A stretch of DNA of 64,000 bases from Ruminococcus sp. (GTDB lineage Bacteria; Bacillota; Clostridia; Oscillospirales; Ruminococcaceae), in the NCBI GenBank assembly GCA_017961625.1, contig JAGCWY010000084.1:1-64000 (forward strand), written 5' to 3'. The notes beneath the pieces were generated by a model, which saw only the letters and a list, made by a program, of their open reading frames with translations, had not been told where the DNA came from and made no database searches. A program made the translations under genes and the position numbers. The stretch's first letter is position 1, and each line of letters starts with the position of its first letter. Positions 58,524 to 64,000 of this stretch are shown here, one piece after another.

Positions 58524-59857
58524 TTTTTACCTCCATGCTTTGCGATATAGCGCTTAAGGGCGCTTCTTGTTGGCTGGACTGCAGTATAGTTGGCAATAAC
58601 GAACTTTCTTCCCTCAGTGCTCGCAAGCTCCTCAACCGCCTTATCAAGGTCGGGACGAACTACTATTTTAGCCGGGTCGTAGCCTGCCGTCTTTATGCGG
58701 ACAGCTATATCGTAAGCCCTCGTGCCCGAAGTCACTACTCTTGTTACACGCTCAAATATACTGAAATTGATATCGTATATCCACGATACGTCTAGACCAT
58801 CGGCAATATTGTCGTTGAGCACGAAAAGCAGCTCCTTCTCTCCCTGCATCTCGTTCATGACGCGAAGCGTCATATTTGCTCCCACGGGGTTCTTTGCAAG
58901 ATTGAGAGTAGCCTTGCTCTTTCCAAGCATGAAGTTCTCCATACGTCCATTTTTCACGGTATAGCTGTTGATAACACCGTCGGTTATCTTCTGATCAATA
59001 TCATAGAGCTTTGCCGCAGCCGCAACAGCGGTCATATTGTAGATATTGTAGATACTGTTCAGTTTGGGCGAATAGGTATGACCATCCGCAGTGAACACAG
59101 GCTTTTCAAGGTCGATATCCTTTGCAGTGATATATGGCTCATGGCTACCGAAACCACACTTTTTACAGATAAACTTTCCGATGTGTGAGTACTGATAGTA
59201 CTCGTATTCAAGAGGCTCTCCGCAGAATGGACAGAAGCGTCCCTCCGAGGCTTCAAATATCTTCTTTGTAGCAAAGGCGTAGGGCTCCGCATGAAAGTAT
59301 CTAACGTTCTTATTACCTGGATTAGCCCTGCCAAGACGAGCAGTATTCGGGTCGTCGCCGTTGAGGATAAGATTGCCCTCAAAGGTCTTACAGAAGCCGT
59401 TTATCTTCTGTATCAGTGTCTCCATTTCGCCATTTCTATCAAGCTGGTCGCGAAAGAAGTTCAGCACCACAAGAGTATCCAGCTTCAGCTGCGAATATAC
59501 CACTGGGACGTGAGATTCATCAGTTTCAAGTATCAGCATATCAGCCTTTACTCTTCCCGACATATCACAGTATTTCAGAAGCATGGAGCATATACCCGTA
59601 TCCAGGTTATTGCCCTCCTTGTTGATGATTATCTTCTTTCCGCTGCGCTCAAAAAGCTGAGCGATACAGTTTGTTACGGAAGTCTTTCCGTTAGTTCCTG
59701 TTATCGCTATTATAGGGCAGTCAACCTTGAACATGGATACCGCCTTATGCCCTGAAAAATGCCACAGAACGATACCCGGAAGGTTTCCGGCGTTCCTGTG
59801 CAACAGTTTCAGGAGCTTAACTATGATTTTTCCTATTAGTATCAGAATACGTTTCAA
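58520..59857 (-). CDS. murT: Lipid II isoglutaminyl synthase, Mur-ligase subunit MurT
   Basis: 445 residues. Mur ligase-like core with the ATP loop TGTNGKTSV (Lys58) and a DUF1727-type C-terminal domain. A four-cysteine zinc ribbon is inserted in the middle domain (CPFC near residue 205 and CKKC near 225), as in characterised MurT. It activates the D-Glu carboxylate for amidation with GatD. The start is TTG, with GGAG 7 bases upstream. Only 16 bases separate it from the helicase gene before it, so murT-gatD may be part of that transcript. Confidence 0.95.
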   Translation of the reverse strand: MKRILILIGKIIVKLLKLLHRNAGNLPGIVLWHFSGHKAVSMFKVDCPIIAITGTNGKTSVTNCIAQLFERSGKKIIINKEGNNLDTGICSMLLKYCDMSGRVKADMLILETDESHVPVVYSQLKLDTLVVLNFFRDQLDRNGEMETLIQKINGFCKTFEGNLILNGDDPNTARLGRANPGNKNVRYFHAEPYAFATKKIFEASEGRFCPFCGEPLEYEYYQYSHIGKFICKKCGFGSHEPYITAKDIDLEKPVFTADGHTYSPKLNSIYNIYNMTAVAAAAKLYDIDQKITDGVINSYTVKNGRMENFMLGKSKATLNLAKNPVGANMTLRVMNEMQGEKELLFVLNDNIADGLDVSWIYDINFSIFERVTRVVTSGTRAYDIAVRIKTAGYDPAKIVVRPDLDKAVEELASTEGRKFVIANYTAVQPTRSALKRYIAKHGGKK

Positions 59858-59873
59858 TTTAATTCTCCAAAAA

Positions 59874-62800
59874 TCAATTTTCCGTGCAGGTTACTCTTCC
59901 GTCCTCAGAGAAGCCTACCCAGCCGCGGTTCTTAGCCGCCTTTATGCCAAGAGATACAGAGGTCTCCAGTGAGGGAGTTACCCTTGTGAATCCGAAAAGA
60001 TGAGCAACCTCGCGGAGAAGATCCTCACGAGCCATAGCCACCTGTCGAGTCATTATCTCCCTAATGCCCACAGCTATTTCCTCAGGCGCAACATCGTCGA
60101 TATCTCGTTTGTCGTCGTTCTTATATACCGTCCTGCACCTGTCGTACTCCTCAGGTTTCTGAGAAGCAAGCCATACATACTCGTTCTCACCTGCCGCAGA
60201 TACCTTTGCGTCAGCTTTTTCAAAGGCTGACTCGAATAACGCTTTCATATTTGCGCCGGGACGAGAAATTCCCCAGCATGAGAAAGTCTTTTTTGCAAGG
60301 CTCTTCTTGTTCATGGGAGCTTCAACAGAAAGAATATCGTTTATGCATTTGGTTATTTTGGCGGAAGCAACCTCGGTAAAATTCTCTGAGGTACCCAGAG
60401 CCTTTATCTTGAAGGACTTGAACTCGTCAAAACTCTCGGTAAAGCTGCTTACTTCCTCTGTCTCGAAGACTATCTCCTGCTTTTTCTTTTCCTCAGCTGC
60501 CGGAGCAGAACCAGGATCACGGTATTTTGCTATAGCAGTGTCTATTTCAGTCTTTATCTTAGCCAGTACCTTTTCCTTATTGTCGAGCCAGTCGATGATA
60601 TAAACGTTCATGACATTCCAGCCAAGCCCCCTGAGTACAGATGGCTGTGAAAGACTCCTGTCGCTTGCTGTGCCATTGTGAAAATAAGCCTCATTTCCGC
60701 AGTTTATTCCCATGATATAGGTATCTGTCTTGTCTGGATTAACAACTGCCACATCTACCTTGTAGTCTGAGCAACCCACGCTACACTTGCAGTCGTAGCC
60801 AAGCTTTTTGAGCTCTGCCGCAACTACAGTTTCAAAGCCCTCGGTGCCGCTCTTTGAACCTGCTCTCACCGGAAGAGCGCTCCTGCCCTTTGCGGCAAAT
60901 TCAAGGAAGCCTTTAAGTCCCTCTACACCGTCAGAACGTGTTCTTGAAAGATCTATCATATCAGGAGTGATGACAGAGAACACTATCATCTTACACTTTG
61001 AACGTGATATGGCAACATTAAGTCTTCTCCAACCTCCGTCGCGGTTAAGCGGACCGAAGTTCATTGATACCTTGCCCTCCTTGTCGGGACCGTAACCGAT
61101 AGAGAACATGATAACGTCACGCTCATCACCCTGTACGTTTTCAAGGTTCTTTATAAGTATGGGTTCGTACATCTCGTTAGCATATTCCTCAAGTTTCGGA
61201 TCGTCACGGTAAGCGTCCATGAGCAGATCGTCGATAAGGTTCTGTTGAGGCAGACTGAACGTAACTACGCCTATACTTAACTTTCTTAGTTTTTCATCTC
61301 TAAGTCTGCGGCATATCTCTTCAACAACTGCCTGAGCCTCCGCCTTATTAGTACGTGTTGAACTCTTGTCGTAGTAGCCCTCAACATGTACCCAGCTGAC
61401 CTCCGATACCTGATCGTCAGGTGACGGGAAAGTATATAATTTGTTCTCGTAGTACTTGGAATTGCTGTATGCAATAAGGCTCTCGTGGCGAGAACGGTAA
61501 TGCCAAAGAAGGTGCTTCTGCGGCATAGAAAGTGCAAGACAGTCGTCAAGTACGCTTTCAAGATCTTCCTTCTCATAGTTCTCCTCATCTACCTGATTTG
61601 AAGCAAAGAAGCTCGTAGGCGGAAGCTGTTTCGGGTCGCCAACAACGATAACATTGTCACCTCTTGCGATAGCACCAACTGCCTCGCAGGTGGGGAGCTG
61701 TGAAGCCTCATCGAATATAACGAGGTCAAATTTAGGGTAAGATGGGTCTATATACTGAGCCACTGAAATAGGGCTCATGAGCATTACAGGACACATTCTG
61801 CGCAGAAGGTTTGGTATGCTGTCAAAAAGCTTACGTATGGACATCATTCTGCCGCCTGACTTTATTGCCTTCTGGAGTATTCCTATCTCAGAACTGTTAG
61901 CCGAGCTGCCCGGAGTTGGTATCTTCGCTGATAGATCAGCTGCAAGCTCCTTTATTGACAGAGTCGAGAAGTTATCGAGTACCTCGCCGAATTTTCTTAT
62001 CGTATCCTCGAACAGTGTTCCCTGGAATTTAGCAAGCTCGCTTGTACGGGAAATAGTACTTGTGACCATTGCCTTGCTGATATCGCAGTCAAATGCTGGG
62101 ATAAGCTCCTCTGTAGGAACCTCACCATTTATATAGGCATCAGCAACATTGCCTATACCATACTCTCTCAGCTTATTGCAGATAGTGACGATTCCCGTCC
62201 ACTCTTTAAGCTGCGGCAGAGCCTCAACAACAGCGTCTGCCTTCATCTTAGCGTCACTGCCCCAGTTCTCGCCGGTTATAAGCTTGTCCGTGTTTATTCC
62301 AAAGTTACTTCTAAGCTCTGATGCAACTTTTTCAAGTGCGGCATAATCAGCGGTTATCTTTGAAGTGTCGCCGTTTACACCAGTTGTAAGACTTTCGCAT
62401 AGCTTCTGTTTTATATCAGCGCTGAATGTGGAAGCCGCAACTCTCTCACCAAGCTCTGATGAACGAGAAACGCAGCTTTCAACCGCGTTCCAGTCGGTAT
62501 TTTCATCGAGCCTAAAACTGCTGAAATACTTCACCAATTCGGGCTGAGCCGATGCTACCTGGTCTTTCAGAACACTGAACTGATTTATCTTATCATAATA
62601 CTGTGTTATGTTTTCCTTAGTTACCGAGGAAGCCGATTTAGCGTGAGCTGCAAGCTCCTTTACAAGTTTCTTGCTACCTATGCTCTTAGCAAGGAACCAT
62701 TTGCCCTGTGCTGTCTTCCACTTTACAAGAGCGTCAGAAGCGTTATAGTTCAGCACTGATGACTCAAACTGTGACAGGAGTTCGTCCCTTACCTGTGAAA

Positions 62801-64000
62801 GCTCTTTACCAGTAGATATAAGTGCCTGCGCATGATCCTTGAACCCGTTCCAACGGCTGTCAGAAATAATATCCGGCAGGAGCTGCTCACCGTTAGCAGA
62901 GGCTGTGATTATTTCCGCAGCAAGCTTACACTCCTCAAAAGTCATTTCATCGCTTCCAGTAAACGAAGCAAGCTGTGCAGTATCGCTTTGTGCAGCAACA
63001 AGCGCTTTTTTAAGTTCGCCGAGCTTTGCTTCCATAGCCCCTCTTGTTTCAGGAGTGCAAGAGGTAAGCTCGCACACTCCGAGAGCAGTAGTGGTAACAT
63101 CACCGAACTCTTTTCCTGCCGCAGCAAGGCTTTCAAGCGTCTCACGCCATGCAGAATAGGAAGTCTCGCTCATAGCGTCCAGCTGCTCATTGGTAAATGT
63201 GAACTTTCCACCGAAGCTGCTGTTCTTCTCGTATCTTACAGCTGCGTCATACATAGAGCAACCGAAATTGCGTTTTTTGTGTATCTCCTCCATAGTGCCG
63301 TTAAGCTCTTTCCTCATTTCGGCTATCTTGTCAGCCTGTGCCTTGTACTCGGCTGGCTTTTTGATACGTCCCACATTGAGAGTTTCCTCAAGCTGCTTTA
63401 GGACTGCTCTCTTCTGCGCCTTATTGGAGTGGAGCTCTATACAGAAGGGTCCAAGGCCGACCTTGTTCAATCGCTTTTCAACTACCGACAGAGCAGCCAT
63501 TTTCTCAGCGACGAAAAGCACGGATTTCCCCTGATACAGAGCGCTTGCTATCATATTGGTTATAGTCTGGGACTTACCGCTTCCGGGAGGTCCGTGAAGC
63601 ACGAAGCTCTTACCCTCTGAAGCTGCGTATACCGCTGCAAGCTGAGACGAATCTGCACTTAGCGGTACAACCAAATCTGTGGGAGCTACTTTGTTATCAA
63701 GATCAAGGGGAGATATGTATAGATCGTCTCCTTCCCATTCGGTCTTGCCAGAGATAAGACTTGCAACTACCTTGTTTTTTGCCAACTCATCAGCACGGTT
63801 GCGGATATCGTTCCACATAATGAAACGGTTAAATGAGAACTGTCCTATAAAGGCATAGTCAACTATATCCCAGCGGGGCTGTGACATAATATTCTGTCTT
63901 ACAGTATTTAATATGAGCTGGAGGTTTACTCCGTTCTCGTCCTCGGGAACTGGATCAAGTCCCTTAATATCAATACCGAAAGTCTGACGTATATACTCCA
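59874..64000 (-). CDS. Very large SF1 helicase with nuclease-like and DUF3320 domains (5' end outside window)
   Basis: The frame is open to the right edge; more than 1,370 residues are visible and the N-terminus is missing. A DUF4011-type region precedes Walker A GPPGSGKS (near 63590). A long helical insert with coiled-coil character follows, then Walker B FDEASQLP, motif III VGDPKQLPP, motif V ENVQGDERDVIMFSIG and motif VI LNVAISRSKCKM. After the helicase comes a Vsr/DUF559-like nuclease fold (VGCSDYKVDVAVVNPD) and a C-terminal DUF3320 domain. Proteins with this order occur in defence-gene surveys, but many genomes carry one as an isolated gene. The ATG at 63887 is internal. Confidence 0.88.
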   Translation of the reverse strand, partial: EYIRQTFGIDIKGLDPVPEDENGVNLQLILNTVRQNIMSQPRWDIVDYAFIGQFSFNRFIMWNDIRNRADELAKNKVVASLISGKTEWEGDDLYISPLDLDNKVAPTDLVVPLSADSSQLAAVYAASEGKSFVLHGPPGSGKSQTITNMIASALYQGKSVLFVAEKMAALSVVEKRLNKVGLGPFCIELHSNKAQKRAVLKQLEETLNVGRIKKPAEYKAQADKIAEMRKELNGTMEEIHKKRNFGCSMYDAAVRYEKNSSFGGKFTFTNEQLDAMSETSYSAWRETLESLAAAGKEFGDVTTTALGVCELTSCTPETRGAMEAKLGELKKALVAAQSDTAQLASFTGSDEMTFEECKLAAEIITASANGEQLLPDIISDSRWNGFKDHAQALISTGKELSQVRDELLSQFESSVLNYNASDALVKWKTAQGKWFLAKSIGSKKLVKELAAHAKSASSVTKENITQYYDKINQFSVLKDQVASAQPELVKYFSSFRLDENTDWNAVESCVSRSSELGERVAASTFSADIKQKLCESLTTGVNGDTSKITADYAALEKVASELRSNFGINTDKLITGENWGSDAKMKADAVVEALPQLKEWTGIVTICNKLREYGIGNVADAYINGEVPTEELIPAFDCDISKAMVTSTISRTSELAKFQGTLFEDTIRKFGEVLDNFSTLSIKELAADLSAKIPTPGSSANSSEIGILQKAIKSGGRMMSIRKLFDSIPNLLRRMCPVMLMSPISVAQYIDPSYPKFDLVIFDEASQLPTCEAVGAIARGDNVIVVGDPKQLPPTSFFASNQVDEENYEKEDLESVLDDCLALSMPQKHLLWHYRSRHESLIAYSNSKYYENKLYTFPSPDDQVSEVSWVHVEGYYDKSSTRTNKAEAQAVVEEICRRLRDEKLRKLSIGVVTFSLPQQNLIDDLLMDAYRDDPKLEEYANEMYEPILIKNLENVQGDERDVIMFSIGYGPDKEGKVSMNFGPLNRDGGWRRLNVAISRSKCKMIVFSVITPDMIDLSRTRSDGVEGLKGFLEFAAKGRSALPVRAGSKSGTEGFETVVAAELKKLGYDCKCSVGCSDYKVDVAVVNPDKTDTYIMGINCGNEAYFHNGTASDRSLSQPSVLRGLGWNVMNVYIIDWLDNKEKVLAKIKTEIDTAIAKYRDPGSAPAAEEKKKQEIVFETEEVSSFTESFDEFKSFKIKALGTSENFTEVASAKITKCINDILSVEAPMNKKSLAKKTFSCWGISRPGANMKALFESAFEKADAKVSAAGENEYVWLASQKPEEYDRCRTVYKNDDKRDIDDVAPEEIAVGIREIMTRQVAMAREDLLREVAHLFGFTRVTPSLETSVSLGIKAAKNRGWVGFSEDGRVTCTEN

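Overview
The window looks like chromosomal DNA of a Ruminococcus-type gut or rumen Clostridium (R. flavefaciens/R. albus-like). The main clues are two secreted proteins that carry dockerin repeats with threonine-rich linkers, which mark cellulosome-type assemblies. Typical Firmicute modules support this: a tyrosine T-box leader, the CdaA/CdaR c-di-AMP pair, MurT/GatD, an HtrA protease, an Lgt-FolD-M16 cluster and many GTG/TTG starts. The species is inferred and was not tested by any search.

Layout. 0-7 kb: HtrA protease, a CNNM/CorC-type membrane protein, a divergent protein kinase, and an SGNH-hydrolase/MBOAT pair for O-acylation of an exported glycan. 7-14 kb: folD, lgt with a long acidic tail, two M16 peptidase-like proteins, then a RING-type membrane protein with a lipoprotein. 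14-18 kb, minus strand: a prepilin with its own promoter, then tyrS behind a P-loop kinase and two membrane proteins. That four-gene string is headed by a T-box whose specifier reads UAC (Tyr). 18.8-23.2 kb: a DUF1846 protein, then an NAD-salvage unit (NrtR-type regulator, nicotinamidase, PncB) with a large palindrome at its promoter. 23.2-28.4 kb: a gap holding a candidate structured small RNA, then a dockerin/Big2/VanY peptidase and a second dockerin protein.

28.6-35 kb: cdaA-cdaR, a DUF3343/cysteine-desulfurase-like pair, and aroC with DAHP synthase. 35-38.6 kb is an accessory patch: a BspA-type leucine-rich surface protein followed by a 31-residue peptide gene, with two direct repeats at a 21-bp period just upstream of the -35. 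It also holds a signal-peptide-only gene remnant, a MITE-like element, and a promoter-bearing gene that encodes only the C-terminal part of a BREX PglX methyltransferase. 38.8-44.3 kb: five overlapping minus-strand genes (AraC regulator, GT-C-type glycosyltransferase, sfsA, dGTPase, K+ channel), divergent from a MATE exporter.

46-52 kb is a metal-handling stretch: a poly-His P1B ATPase behind an ArsR/SmtB-like operator, an ECF sigma/anti-sigma pair, and two G3E (CobW-type) GTPases, one with seven 11-residue His repeats. A collapsed group II intron then sits directly behind the terminator of an EF-G-like gene. 55-64 kb: a lipid/oligosaccharide flippase, an XRE regulator, gatD-murT (lipid II amidation), and a very large helicase-nuclease protein that runs off the right edge.

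No tRNA, rRNA, CRISPR array or intact transposase was seen. The most unusual places are 35.1-38.6 kb, the T-box operon, the candidate RNA at 23.84-23.97 kb, and the right-edge helicase-nuclease.
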